From: Sipunculus nudus
Taxonomy: Eukaryota; Annelida; Sipuncula; Golfingiida; Sipunculidae
Direction of reading: 5' to 3'
Assembly (NCBI GenBank): GCA_026874595.1
Contig: CM049307.1
Coordinates: 35,570,862 to 35,634,861 of the forward strand
Length of the DNA stretch: 64,000 bases
Shown here: piece by piece, positions 1 through 11,874 of the stretch
Layout of the letters: every line of letters starts with the position of its first letter
Numbering within the stretch: the stretch's first letter is position 1
Position numbers and translations under genes: made by a program
The notes under the pieces: model-generated
What the model was told of the DNA's origin: nothing
What the model saw: the letters and a program-made list of their open reading frames with translations, nothing else
Databases searched by the model: none

Positions 1-230
1 CAAAAAGGTGACTGATTTTGATAAAAATTTTCAGGACAGCTGACAAGGATACAAGGAACAACTGATTAAATTTGGGGGTGATATTGATCACAATCTGGAT
101 CCAGTAATTTTCTTAAAGGAAAAGTGCTGCATTTCTGACAATGCCACATGGGGGTTATGAGTTGCCTAGCTGGAGGTCTGCACTCTCTAAGATGCAAATT
201 TCCTGTCTTGATATGCTTTCAATGTGTACA
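1..230 (+). repeat. Decayed copy of hairpin-ended repeat family D
   Basis: The stretch with 'atctggatccagtaattt' and then 'ctggaggtctgcactctctaagatgcaaat' in pieces resembles the middle and 3' end of the copies at 5.81, 20.40 and 58.49 kb. The terminal hairpin (tgcattc...gaatgca in better copies) is broken here. It lies in the JMJD8 intron after exon 7. Positions 230-486 are AT-rich intron with nothing recognisable. Confidence 0.4.
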
Positions 231-486
231 TTAATGATTTAAAATAAAAGCAAATGAGCAGAAGAGTTATAATTTTCAATGTGCACCTATTTTTTATTGT
301 GCACCAAATGTCTCCTTCTTTTCACTGTGTAGTTAACACAATAATTATCAGTGTGTAGTTAAGACAACAACAATTTATGAATATGGTCCAGACTTTGCTT
401 TACTTGAACTTCTTTACTGATGTCAGTGTTAACAATATGAATGTTTTCATTTTATCTTAAAGTCTGTATTTATAATTCAAATTTAC

Positions 487-3400
487 CTTTCTGCCAAATA
501 TAACTTCAGCAAAGACTGGTCCATGGAAGTGGAAAGGTACACCTGTGCCTGCCCCTGAAGAAGAAATCCCAATTTAAAGCTTAAGTTCAATATCAGAAAA
601 CAGAAACAGTAAAATAATTATACAACACAGGAATTAAAAATTTTTAAATTACCATCTTCAAGAAAGTGATTTATTTATATGACACAGAACTGTTACCATT
701 CAAAGAATAAATAAATTGTGTCCTTAATTATATGATATGGACCCGAACTATAATTATTTTTTTCTGTTACTAAATATTATGCTGATCTGTGATCAGGCAC
801 TTGAAGCAATAAATGACAATATTAACTCCCCAGATCCTGCCAGCCATGCATAGGTATCATGATGAAATACAAACACAGCCATTATTGGATCAAACTTATA
901 ACCTGTGACAAACACATTGGTAACTGTTCTCCTTCATCAGAAAAGCAAGATTGATTGTCAAATTTAGAAGGAATGATTTTATGTGAATGGATACAGTCAT
1001 CTAGAAATCTATGAAAACTAGGTGTCTGAAATCAATAAGTGATCACTGGAAGCCACCCCCCCCCCCCCAACCCTCCCCCCCCCAGACTTGGAGGTAATGG
1101 AGAATCTGCAATGGAGTGTATGACCTTGTGAATTCGGCCATAGTCAAAACTACAGATCAGATTCAAATCTGCAACCTGATTAATGTTGTGCCAAAAGTTC
1201 AGTTTTGAATGTCAGACAGACAAAAGAAAAGAAAAAGAGGAGAAAGAAACACATTGATGGTTTTGCACTCTGAGGACCTTAGAAAGTCTATTCTATAAAA
1301 GTTTTACCCAAATATTAAAACTGAAATGAATTAATCAATCCCTATATGTGGGTTGGTCATGTGTTACAGCTGGTTAACAATCAGTTTATTTCAGAAGGCC
1401 AGAGTGTCATGTTGTCATGGCAACATTGTAACATCAGGTAGAAATGTTTTATGTGGATGGATAAATTTATCCAGAAATCTAAAACTAAATGTTTCCAATC
1501 ACTGTGAGAAAAACTTTTGTAACTGATGATTTTGCACTCTGGCAGGAAAGTCTACCCACAAAACTCTAATCAGTTACCTAATATTGATTTAGAAATAAAC
1601 TCAACAATCTCTATACACCCCCATACAAGAAGGGGGGGGGGGTGTCTTAATGATGACTATATGTGGGTAGGTCGTGTGTTACAGCTGGAGGTTACCTGCT
1701 ACACCAAAACTGTAGGCTCCTGTGTGACCTGGGAGGTTGAGGGATGGTGGTACATACGTTGAGAAAAAGTCCTCCCACTCATCATGGTTGTTATCACCAA
1801 ACCAGTACCAGGTCTCTGCAACATGATAAAACACAAATGTAGGTACCTTATATCCATTATATAACTAAACATGATATCATCAATGTGAAATCAATGAAAG
1901 ATCATCTACCTACTGATTTCAAGATAATTTATTTCACCTGCAAGTATATGATATAATATTATATTATTGTACAACTGTGTACATTTTTTTTCAAACACTG
2001 AAACAGGTATCCAAAATGCCATTTTTTCAGGAAATTACTATCATTGAACTAATCTTGTTTAATCATTGTTTATGTAATTTCATTAACTTTAATTAATTAA
2101 CTCACCATTCCCTAATGCATCCAGTGTCTGGGGTTTCATCATCTTTTCCACATAAGTTCTAAGAGATACATCAGCTGAAATGTCAACCAAGGCCACTTAG
2201 AAATAATATATTCTAAAAACGCTTCATGATTAAAACAGAGACGTACCAATTTCCAACAGGAAGAACAAAAAGATATTTAACCATCAACAGGATACATGAA
2301 ATATATTTATAAATTTTTATTTATATCAATTTGCAGATAAAAATTCATTTATATAATTGTGCTTATCCTTAACTGCTGTTAAGCTGTATCTTGCGCATAT
2401 GCTTTTATTGAAAGATTCTATCAATATTTTGGTTGATAAAAAAATTGGTGCTTTAACTATAATACAAATATCTAAATCAATTCCCAAGCATGAAGTATAT
2501 TTATTTCTTCCCATTACATGGAAAACTGAATACTGAGTAGAAACTGAGGCACTGCCTTACATACATATATCCATACATCAATAGCTTACAACAACTTAAG
2601 CCAGTAATAGATATAAAGACATTTACAGCAAGGGAAATTAGATCAACAGGATACATTGATATGAAAGAATTCCTATATCCCTTCGGAGAACAAAATAAAT
2701 TGGACTGACAATACAAAGATTTTATAGAAGAAATTTCATGTAGGAGCCTTAATTTCCTGTACAAGATAGGATCATTAAAATCATCTACAAAATAGAATTC
2801 ATGGAATGCTGCAGAAACCAGATAATAAAATTACCCATTTCTGCAGAGAAACAATATAAACTATTGGCTCCAGTACTTTTTCTTTAATTTTCTTCTGTCA
2901 AAACATGGGAATATTACACTCATAAATACATCATAGAGTACTTCTCAGTCACTTGTGACCTGAGACCTATAAATAATGAAAAGATCAGATTAGTCTTGGT
3001 GGAGAATCAGCTCTGTCTCTGCATTTACTAGTTAGAATGACATAGCTCTAGGGCTGGTCATTCAAAGAGAAACTGAGCAGCTTGTGGTCCAGGTGCCAAG
3101 CTTACCTTTACTGTAAGAGTAGGAATTAGCTGAACTGAGTCTTATTACTTTATCTCCGTGCTTATCTAATATTGTGTCCTTCCTACATAGGTCTGTAAAT
3201 TTCTGGAAAAGATTATAAATCACAGATTGTGATGTTGCATGTTAATATATTTAAATTTAACAAAATTTAACAGAATTGATCTACACAAAAATAAAATATA
3301 AAACATATAAAACATTCAGTGGGAGGCAAATATTATTAAAAAATACAGATAGGAACAAGTGAATATCATGATTTTATATTTTGTAAGCCTTTTTTTCAAA

Positions 3401-6400
3401 ATATCAGTCTCACTTATGTTACAAATTGAAAATTCTGCATAGGATTTTCTTTTTTTGTTACAGACTAGAATATAAACATTGAGATTCTTTAATATAGTTT
3501 ACATTTGACTTTATAAAGTCCAGTGTTTCATATATCCTGATTACCTTGTTATCAGTGAAGTCCTTCAATATAACTGGCACTTGGTAAGCATACCTGAAGA
3601 AATTAAGGTTAATATATGTGTATGTATGTAAAAAATGCTTACATATATACTGAAACATATTCCAGTTTTTTCTGCACATTACCATTATTATCATAAGCCT
3701 TACTGGATTTAATCACTCAGGCATGTATATTTTGCTTTAGAAAATAAATTTTGAAGCTTTTCTGATTGCTTATGCCTCTGTAAAGATCACTTCTAGTGAC
3801 CTTTCACAAAATTTGTCTTACCAGTAATGACTTTAAATCTATTATGATCTCTGATCCCTACTTTTGCTTGAGACAAAAGTTGCTCATTTAATCACATATT
3901 TTTTAAGTATAAATTTAGGTAATGGATAAAAAATAATAAACTAGGCCAACGACTTCTCCATTAAATTGATTTATAAAGATTTATCAAGTCCTGTCTAGTG
4001 CCCATGCACCTGAGTCCAATATATACCTCAGTACAATAAACTGTTGAGCATTATTTGAGTACTTATTACACAATTACATCAGAACACAGAAATAAACCAT
4101 ATTAGACAGTAGACATACATTTGTGTTTCTATATTTAGAATATTAAACTTAAATACTCATTATTAAACAGACACTAGACTTCTTACCAAAGATATAATCT
4201 CTATCTATACCTGAATTTAATTTAAAATGAGCATGTATGTGTACTGGGAGCTACACCGAGGGACTTAGTATTTAGTTAAGCTAGGCCCAACTAGAATAGT
4301 GATGTACATATATGCTTATAAGTGGTAATTTGATACACCTATTATGGAGCATTCTTTATCAATTACTGATGTTTAGGAGGTTTATAATGGAGAAACTCTC
4401 ACAGTGTAGTCATCCAGTCAACTCTATATGGCAGGGCCTGATACTGTAAAAAATAATTTCATTTAGACTACATACCCCAATAAAGCAAAGCATGATTACT
4501 GGCTTTTGAATGCATGCTTAATTTAAATAACAAGTTTTCAATTATACATACACTCAAACAGTTCAATCTTTTACCTTTCAAGAAATTCTTCCTGAGTGAG
4601 TGATTTATCCCGGACATCAATCATACATGGCCCGGCTTGTGCAACCATGGTTTTCTCATCTGTGAACCTGCAATAAATGCAAAATAACTCTCATAACTGA
4701 ATAACATGGTCCATGAATACATGACTCAGTAAACACTTAATATATTAATGTGAAAGCCTACTACATATAGCTATAAATACATGACTAAGTAAGCATTTAT
4801 ATTACACTGAAAGCCTGCTTTTTTTGTAATACTAATCATACAAAAATTGCACTGGAATGAGCATCCTGTAAACAGCAACTAATCTTAATATTATGTTACA
4901 TACAACAAATTAAAACAAAAGAATGCATGTGACTGAATACACAAATCAGAGTATAAATCCCATCTCTATGTTTACCGCCATCATTTCCTCCCATATCACA
5001 TGACTTGTCCAAAAATCCCATTTTCTTTGTGAGACATGCTTGAATGCAGTCAGAAATAACATGCAGGGAGATTTGCCAACATACTGAGTTGTACCTGAAC
5101 CTTCACACATGGAAGGCAATTTGCTCCTTATTAGGAAGTACACAAACATATATCTGATAATGCATACAGATCTGTAAAAGGGGGGGGGGGCTCAGCACCC
5201 TAGCAGAAGTACAAAAGTGTACGTGCTGGAAGTAACAGTCATATCTTTCTATGTAACTCTCACATGCAGAAGTTGTTATGGGTTCATAACTGAAATGAGT
5301 ATGGAGCCGGGTCACCTGGTGTGTAATTCTCAGCCTTGCACCAAGGCAAATGCAGAAGTAAAGGGAAGAAAACAGTGGCAGATGCAAAATCTAGCACAGA
5401 TTTTCAGTATTATTCAATTTTCCAGATTTTTTGGTTGAAAAAAGAGGGTGGGACGTGCCTGCAGCAACCCTTCTAAATCTGCCCCTGGATGATCAAGTTT
5501 ATTTCCAAGTTTATATCTCTATGGCATGAGGCACTGTTAAAATGAGGCAACTATTTCAGTCCTCAGTGAAATCAACACATTTCACAGTTTGGTCCTTGAC
5601 ACTGGAGGGGAGACTCTCTTGTGTCTGAGAGGCAAAATGCAGCTTTTCTATAAAAAATATTACAACCAGGCATCCCTAAATAATGAACTTAGTACAGAAT
5701 CAAATATAAATGTTGATATATTATCATGATCGAGTGATCTTTTAGTTTTAAAAAAACTAGTATTCTTTGGTATTAAATTATTAAATATTTTTTTTATAAC
5801 GGTTATTGCATCCACCAGGACGGTAAGCATTCATTGTGATTTGTGTGTGTTTGTTCACAACAAAACTTGTGCAGTAATGAAAAAAATCCCATAAAAGTTT
5901 CAGGACACCTTGGGATGGAGCAATGAAGAATCCATTTTATATGTTGATAGATTTTGGTGTGGGTCTGGATCATGATCTGGATGCAACAAGGACTTTGATG
6001 AATATTCACAAATGTGCAGTCACATGTGCCTGATTGAACATGGGAATATGGGCTGAATAAGTGAATGCAAAGACTTGTCAGAAAAACATATGCACCAATG
6101 TCAAAACTTGTGAATATATGCGCAACAAGTAAATGAAAACATGCATATGGTTTGCGGAGTACCCTATATAACCCACATAAGGACTCCATACCCCATTAAA
6201 AGGAACGCCCATTTGGCGGAGGCCTGCATTCTTACGAATGCATATCAAATATGATTATATGCAGATCAACAGACCAAGACCAATGATATCCGGAAATCGA
6301 AGCCTGCAGCTGTGGTTCACTCACCAGCCCCCATCATCGGATTCGGACAGCTTGCTGACACTGTCAGAACCCTGAAATTCTTTGAAGCATAAGAAAATTA

Positions 6401-6443
6401 ATTGTGTCATTAGAATGAGCCGAGCCATGTTGTAAAGGTGCAT
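487..6443 (-). CDS. JMJD8: JmjC domain-containing protein 8 (JMJD8), 5' seven coding exons; 3' end off the left edge
   Basis: Coding exons in transcript order: 6443-6325, 4667-4575, 3593-3545, 3202-3106, 2174-2106, 1815-1696 and 554-487. All have AG/GT boundaries and the phases agree, giving 205 codons. Exon 1 starts with MHLYNMAR (a second ATG is at 6428) and has a hydrophobic stretch typical of a signal peptide, as expected for the ER-lumenal JMJD8. Family landmarks seen in order are ERYAYQVPVIL, TDNKKFTDLC, RLSSANSYSYSK, LGNETWYWFGDNN, GAYSFGVAGAGTGVPFHFHG and AEVIFGRK; each matches vertebrate JMJD8 almost position for position. Vertebrate JMJD8 is about 264 residues and continues with an RWFLYPP segment after this point. 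No such exon is visible in 1-486, so roughly the last 60 residues lie outside the window. The jelly-roll fold is inferred from the family; no catalytic activity can be claimed. Upstream, at about 10.6-11.9 kb, is a decayed partial duplicate. Confidence 0.92.
935..1690. repeat. Diverged tandem duplication inside a JMJD8 intron
   Basis: Two blocks share order and sequence. In the first, about 975-1380, are 'ttttatgtgaatggata', 'tttgcactctgaggacctta', 'ctatatgtgggttggtca' and 'gtgttacagctgg'. In the second, about 1440-1690, are 'ttttatgtggatggata', 'tttgcactctggcaggaa', 'ctatatgtgggtaggtcg' and 'gtgttacagctgg'. The second copy ends at the splice donor of the exon at 1696-1815. C-runs (about 1057-1082) and a G-run (about 1632-1641) interrupt the blocks. 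Confidence 0.55.
5805..6255 (+). mobile_element. Family D non-autonomous element (HINE-like), copy 1
   Basis: Lies in JMJD8 intron 1. It aligns by eye with 20.40-20.74 and 58.49-58.79 kb: shared words include 'gttcacaa', 'gtgggtctggatcatgatc', 'atattcacaaatgt', 'gggaatatgggctgaataag' and 'ggcggaggcctgcattc'. The 3' end has a hairpin, tgcattc-ttac-gaatgca (about 6225-6242). No protein is encoded; the ORFs that cross it are fortuitous. Confidence 0.6.
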
Positions 6444-7763
6444 GCTGCCTGTCTGAGTGATGTGGAATATATATTATGTTCCTCAACTTGGGCCAGGTGC
6501 CCACATTCCCACACACCGGGACCCAGATGCGCGTGCTGTCATCCACGTTTCTCACGTCTGTTGGCTATTATTGAAGTGTTTACGGTAGTGTTTACGATAT
6601 CTTAGTAGACTGGTGCTCTGTCCACTTTTAATCCTTGTTTTAGTTTCCTACATTTCCATCAGATGTCTCTGCGCTACCAACCAAGTGTTGAACACGGTCG
6701 TGAAGAGTTGTAAAACCCGGCTGGACCCAAGAGAAATCTTATTCTTAAGATTTTAAAGATTGTCAGCGACACTTTTGAGAAAATGAGCATCTGTAGACGT
6801 ATTTTATGTTAAAATAATAAGATAAATATGTCCACTTTTAATTTAATCTATACTATGTATATGGTGTATAGGCCTACACGATTATTTATTTTATTATATT
6901 TTTATATTTATCTTTTAAGCCATTTACTTAGGGCGATTCGTAATGTTTAACATTTTATGATAAAATTATGCTATATTCTTCTACCTAAAGTGTCAATTGA
7001 TAAATCCCGACTCATAAACAATTCCCTTGGGACCGAAGTATTTCCCCAACTTATTTCAGATACGGTTACATGGCTATATTCCAGATTTTTATAGCAGAAT
7101 AATGAATATTGATAAGACGAAGTGTGTTACCGGTACGTTGAAGATCCCTAGAAAGGTCATATTGTGCAGTGTGCAATAGGAGCGTGCCATTGGCACAGGG
7201 GTAGCCTCCGTCAGTGCCATGATGCAACACCTGAACTGTTTTACCACGGAAACATAATAATAATATGAATTAAAAATTAAAATATCTGTATTCTCGTCAA
7301 TAATTAAGAAAATGGAGTGCTTTAATAATAACGATATAAAGGCGTTACAGTCAAATTTTGACCAAATTTCTTCCCTTTTTTTAAACATGAAGGAAACATG
7401 GAAGTGAAAAAAATATTTAAAAAACTGTTTTAGATATGTCATTCAGTTTAATTTTAAGACAATAAAATGGCGGCTTGCCCTCAGGGGCTTCGATACAGGA
7501 GGAATGCATAGGGGTTTATATCCCCCTACTTTAGCAAGGTGAGATGGTCAATGTAATTATCTATTCAGAGAATAAAAATTATGTATTGTAAATGAAATAT
7601 ATTATTAATTAGAAATACAGGCTTTGGTGCCATTTCTACGTTCTGGGTATATCTAAACCTATAATTTAGAAATAACCTATGCTATAAATATAAAACCACA
7701 TTTTTTTAAAAACCCTATACCTTATTGTAATATATTTTAAATGTGTCACATAGCCATATTTGT

Positions 7764-7797
7764 GTGTGAAGGGGTGTGTGTGTGTGTGTGTGTGTGT
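7764..7797. repeat. (GT)n microsatellite
   Basis: About 15 uninterrupted GT units after 'gaaggggt'. Confidence 0.9.
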
Positions 7798-8837
7798 TTA
7801 TAAAAAAAGTTGTCCCAACATTGATCACCCTTCCACGCCTGCGAGTCATCTCTCACCTTTGAGGAAACATTGATGCATCTGCTTGTTATTATATAATTAA
7901 TGGTGGCTCAAATAGACCACGTTTTGAAAGTATATAATAATAATGATTTTTTATATACTAAAATAATAATAAAATAATATTTATATATCATGATAAAATG
8001 AATGATAATTCCAAAATTTTATCAATAAAACTCCTTTCGAAGTAAAATTTTATTAGGTGTACAACACTTTATTTTGATTTGCAGATAACCATATACACAC
8101 AGCTGAGTTGTAACAATGCATATATTTATATGGTAACCTCGTCTCATTAGCAAACCTACAAGAGTGGCCAAGGAAACGGCCACTGTTGTTGATAATATTT
8201 TATGTAATAAGTGCATGATGTCATGGTAATCTTTTTAGTGGAGAAAATGGACCGGCATTTCTGACCACCTATCAATATTTTGCACACATTTTGATATACT
8301 GTGTAATATGGAAAATTTTAAATTGTCCACTGCAAACCCATTAAGAAGATACAGCCATTGGGGTGGGGGCTGGTTTCTGAGCTGAATAAAAATGTTGGCA
8401 GTATTTGCAAGAAAGACTATCACTATAAATTAAGTTTCTGTAAGTAAAGCTTATATTATAAAAAATATTCCCACAGAAATGCCAATTTATAGCATGTATT
8501 CTAAAAAGATGTAAACACCGTCGGAGGGGGTATCCCCCTCTCAAACCCACCCCCCTCCGGGGCTCCGTCCCCTCGTTATGCTCCGCTCTGACAAAGCATT
8601 TACTGCACCCCCACCCCCCACCCCCACTTTGCTCCGTCTACAGCCCAGGCAACAGTTAGCTTATTTAAATATGCTACAGGATGCCGTAAAAGGGGTTTCA
8701 AATTGTTTAAAAAATTTAAAGTTTACAGAAAACAGCATTTTAGTATTTTCATTCATAAAGATAACATAATTAAATTACCAGAAAAAAGGCTTATGCACCA
8801 TACTTGTAGACATAAACAATATTAAACATGGAGATAT

Positions 8838-8840
<3 letters not shown>

Positions 8841-8881
<41 letters not shown>
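8841..8881. repeat. (TA)n microsatellite
   Basis: About 20 uninterrupted TA units. A tyrosine/isoleucine-rich ORF across it is an artefact of the repeat. Confidence 0.9.
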
Positions 8882-8884
<3 letters not shown>

Positions 8885-9146
8885 CACATTAACATATTTT
8901 TTGCATAAAGAATTTGTAGTGAGCCTTGTTGTACATATGCAATTGAGTTAACTTCCATTTTTTGTATGAAATTACAATATCCCACTGTGTAAACTATCAT
9001 TGAGGGTATACTAAATTACACTGATCCATTTTAAGTCTGGTTATAAATATAGACAATATAAATTATGCAAAATATCAGATAAGCAGTTAAATAAAAATAA
9101 ATACACATGCCTATATGCACAAACAGATACACATGTATGCCTATAC

Positions 9147-9346
9147 AGGGGCGGATCAAGGATTAAGGGGGGGTGGTCTAAATCTGGAGGACTAATGAAC
9201 ATCCTAAAAAAAAAGGTCATCAGGTCCGGAAAAGCGGGGTCCAGGCCGTAAAATTTCGTCTAAAACCCTTTAAAAATGGTTGCTTCGGGTGAAAAAAAAG
9301 GGGGGGGGGGGGTCCAGGGGGTCCGGACCTAGATCCGCTTCTGCTA
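9147..9346. mobile_element. Short MITE with imperfect TIRs, copy 1
   Basis: The left end reads caggggcggatcaagg and the right end gatccgcttctg, an imperfect terminal inverted repeat (CAGGGGCGGATC against CAGAAGCGGATC). The flanks ctata and ctata are a possible short target duplication. The interior shares 'aaaggtcatcaggt', 'aaatttcgtctaaaac' and 'ggttgcttcg' with the copy at 25892-26060. No coding capacity. The CAGGGG end suggests a hAT-type element (inference). Confidence 0.6.
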
Positions 9347-9959
9347 TACCAGTACGTATATATACACCTACCCATGCAAACCCACATCTTACACTTGTTT
9401 ATTTCTTCTTGTAAAAGCATGAAATACAAAAGCAGCCAGATTATTGATAATGGAAGGATTCTTACTAGACATAATACCCGTAGTTATATATAAATGATAT
9501 AGAGTTTTTATTGATATAAATGTTTCGTAAATCACTGCATTTATAGTGCATGGGCATTCCATAATGAAATGACGTTAATTTAAAACAACTGCGCATGCCT
9601 CACCATGTTAAATACAGAATTGACAATAACGCTCTGACCATTCTATACTATTTTGTCTTATTTTCTCTACCTACAGAGCAAGAGAGGAACATCTCAGACG
9701 TGCTAAGCTATGCCTTAATTTTATATATTAGCCACTATAGATAAATATAATTCTACACTTAGAGTTGATTCGAATACAGAATAAGTTTCCATTGCAACAC
9801 ATTTTACTTGTCCTATCTTGTCACAAACATTTCCAAAGTCTTTCTTTTAAACTTAAAGAATATAATTTTACATCCCCTATATATGCCTGCATAATCTATA
9901 GACATATCAAAATCCCAGTAAAAAATTCCCTTGACTTTAATGACCCAATGCTGCCGTCC

Positions 9960-10580
9960 TGTCCAATCAAGCCCGTTATAAAGCCCGTAAAGCTAATTAT
10001 AGATTTGTCTTGGTTATCTCAGCTGACATTCTAAGTGGAATATGTAAAAGTTCTCATTAAATAATTTATTTTATTGGCCATCTCATCAACTCTCCCAGCA
10101 CGGCAGCGACTGGGGTAGAAGTTCTGACTTGAGAACATTAATTCAAAATTTGGTTTGTACACCTTCAGTATAATCATAACTGTTAGTCCTCCAAAGTTCA
10201 CTGCCATAACATAATACTGATTCTACCGAACAGAAAAAAAAATTTCTTTAACCCCCATACCACTGTGTTTCACTTTGGAAATAAATTGTTTTATCATAAT
10301 TAGAGCTTTGTATGCCTGACATATTAAATGCTCTATCATTTTAGATCAATTTCCTCCCAATAAGTACATATATATAGCTATTAACAATATCAGGACGTTT
10401 ACCTGTATGGTACAATTTTTCATACTTTTTTTAAATTCCTCCTTTTCGAAATATAATAACTTTTGTTTTGTCAAGATTTACCTTCATACCATTATTTTCA
10501 CAGAACACGTCTTAGATTGAAGCCTCTCAACTGTATCCCCAAAACATACCACATCATCAGCAAACGTTAACATTGATATA
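9960..10580 (-). pseudogene. Decayed non-LTR retrotransposon (LINE) reverse transcriptase fragment
   Basis: Translating the minus strand across several frames gives LTFADDVVCFGDTVERLQ (the ADD of the RT catalytic motif), then KVNLDKTKVIIFRKGG, AYKALIMIKQFISKVKHSG and LCYGSELWRTN...EGVQTKF. These are the usual order of LINE RT palm, thumb and post-RT words. Stops and frameshifts separate them, so the copy is dead. The stretch 9.6-9.96 kb is probably its more decayed 3' continuation. It abuts the JMJD8 duplicate on its right. Confidence 0.7.
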
Positions 10581-10586
10581 TTAAGC

Positions 10587-11870
10587 TGGTAAGCTGGTCA
10601 TTGTATGTGGAGCTGAACAGCTGATGGTTCAGGTGCCAATTAAGCTTACCTTTACTGTCAGAGTAATAATTAGCTGCATCTCAGTCTTATTACTTTATCA
10701 CCGTGCCGGTTTTATATCTTGTCCTTCCTACATAAGTCTGTAAATTTCTGGCAAAGATTATAAATCACTAATTGTATTTTAATAAATTTGTTAAATCTAT
10801 CAAATTAATAATATTTAGGAATTTTTCCACAAAAAAACATTTACATGTAATATATTAACATATAAAACATTCAGTGTTGGGCATATGTTATAAGACCACC
10901 AGACAGAAACTATTAAATATCATGATTTTTATGTTTTTCTTCAAAATAATGGTCTATCAGATTGACAAATATGTATTTATTCAAGAACTTCTTATACATA
11001 TCTTGAAACATGCTGTTTTTTTTCTGCACATTACCTCTATTATTCTAAGACTAATACTGAAACTATGTTAGAGTAATTTCATTTCTAGGCTTCTTCTCGC
11101 CAATAAAGTAAGCATTACTGGCTTTTGAGTGTATACGCTTCAATTACCGGTAAATAGTTATACATGTAAATACTCAAATAGTTTAAAATTGTTTACCTTT
11201 CAAAGCTTACTTTTTGTTGTGGCACGAGGCACACAAAGAACAGTACTGCAATGGGCATCCACAAAGAGCCAGTAATCCTAACATTATGCTACAAATGACA
11301 AATTAAAGCAAAAGAATGCGGGTGAATGAATGAACAAACCAAAGTGTCAATGAAACCTCTATGGTAAGCATTGGTTACCACAATCATTTATTTCCAAGTA
11401 AAGGGCAGAAAACGGCGGAAGATATGAAATCTAGTGCCCATTTTTGGTATGATTCTATTTCTCCCATTTTTTTTTTTTTTCGAAAAAAAAGGGAACACGA
11501 ATCAACTGCACTCCCTCTAAACATGGCCCAGCTAGTCAAAAAAATTTCAATGGACAACATACCTAGCTGTATGCCACGAGGCACTGTACAATGAGGAAAT
11601 TTTTTCCTCATCGAGATCTACCCTGAAAGCACAGTGCAATCCTCGGTCAGGAGGGTATGCTACTCTGACATGCGATAGCCTCTCTTTTGTCAGAGGGCAA
11701 AATGCCGTTTTTCTGTAAAAAATAATTACCAACAAACATCACTGAACTTTTTTTACATAATCAAATTTGAATGTCAATATGAAATCATAAGTAATCTATT
11801 AGTTTTATTAAACTATTATTCTTTGGTATAAGATTAATGAATATTGTTGATAAACCATTTTACTAAGAAT
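10587..11870 (-). pseudogene. JMJD8: Partial, decayed duplicate of the JMJD8 5' region
   Basis: This tract is colinear with about 3050-5800 of the intact gene, with deletions. Positions 10650-10770 match coding exon 4 with its flanks, including acceptor and donor, but the reading frame meets a TAA after about eleven codons (KFTDLCRKDKI then stop). Exon 3 is missing and exon 2 is cut to a few bases beside 'tttacctttcaa' (about 11190-11205). Intron words shared with the parent include 'caaattaaagcaaaagaatg', 'aagtaaagggcagaaaac' and 'gaggcactg'. Non-functional copy; the deletions happened after duplication because order is kept. Confidence 0.8.
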
Positions 11871-11874
11871 CTAT

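Larger units (their letters stand above)
6444..9146. other. JMJD8 upstream region, no gene seen
   Basis: AT-rich DNA with the JMJD8 promoter presumably at its left end; no TATA box or initiator could be assigned with confidence. It holds a (GT)n tract at about 7764-7797, a C/G-rich inverted patch at about 8515-8640 (ccccctc.../...gaggggg), and a (TA)n tract at about 8841-8881. No exon with matching splice sites was recognised. Confidence 0.5.

Noticed and set aside
1526-1762. 78-residue plus-strand ORF
   Set aside because: Partly antisense to JMJD8 exon 6 and partly intronic repeat.
5803-6189. 128-residue minus-strand ORF
   Set aside because: It lies within a family D repeat copy in JMJD8 intron 1 and lacks any domain; the other copies do not keep the frame.
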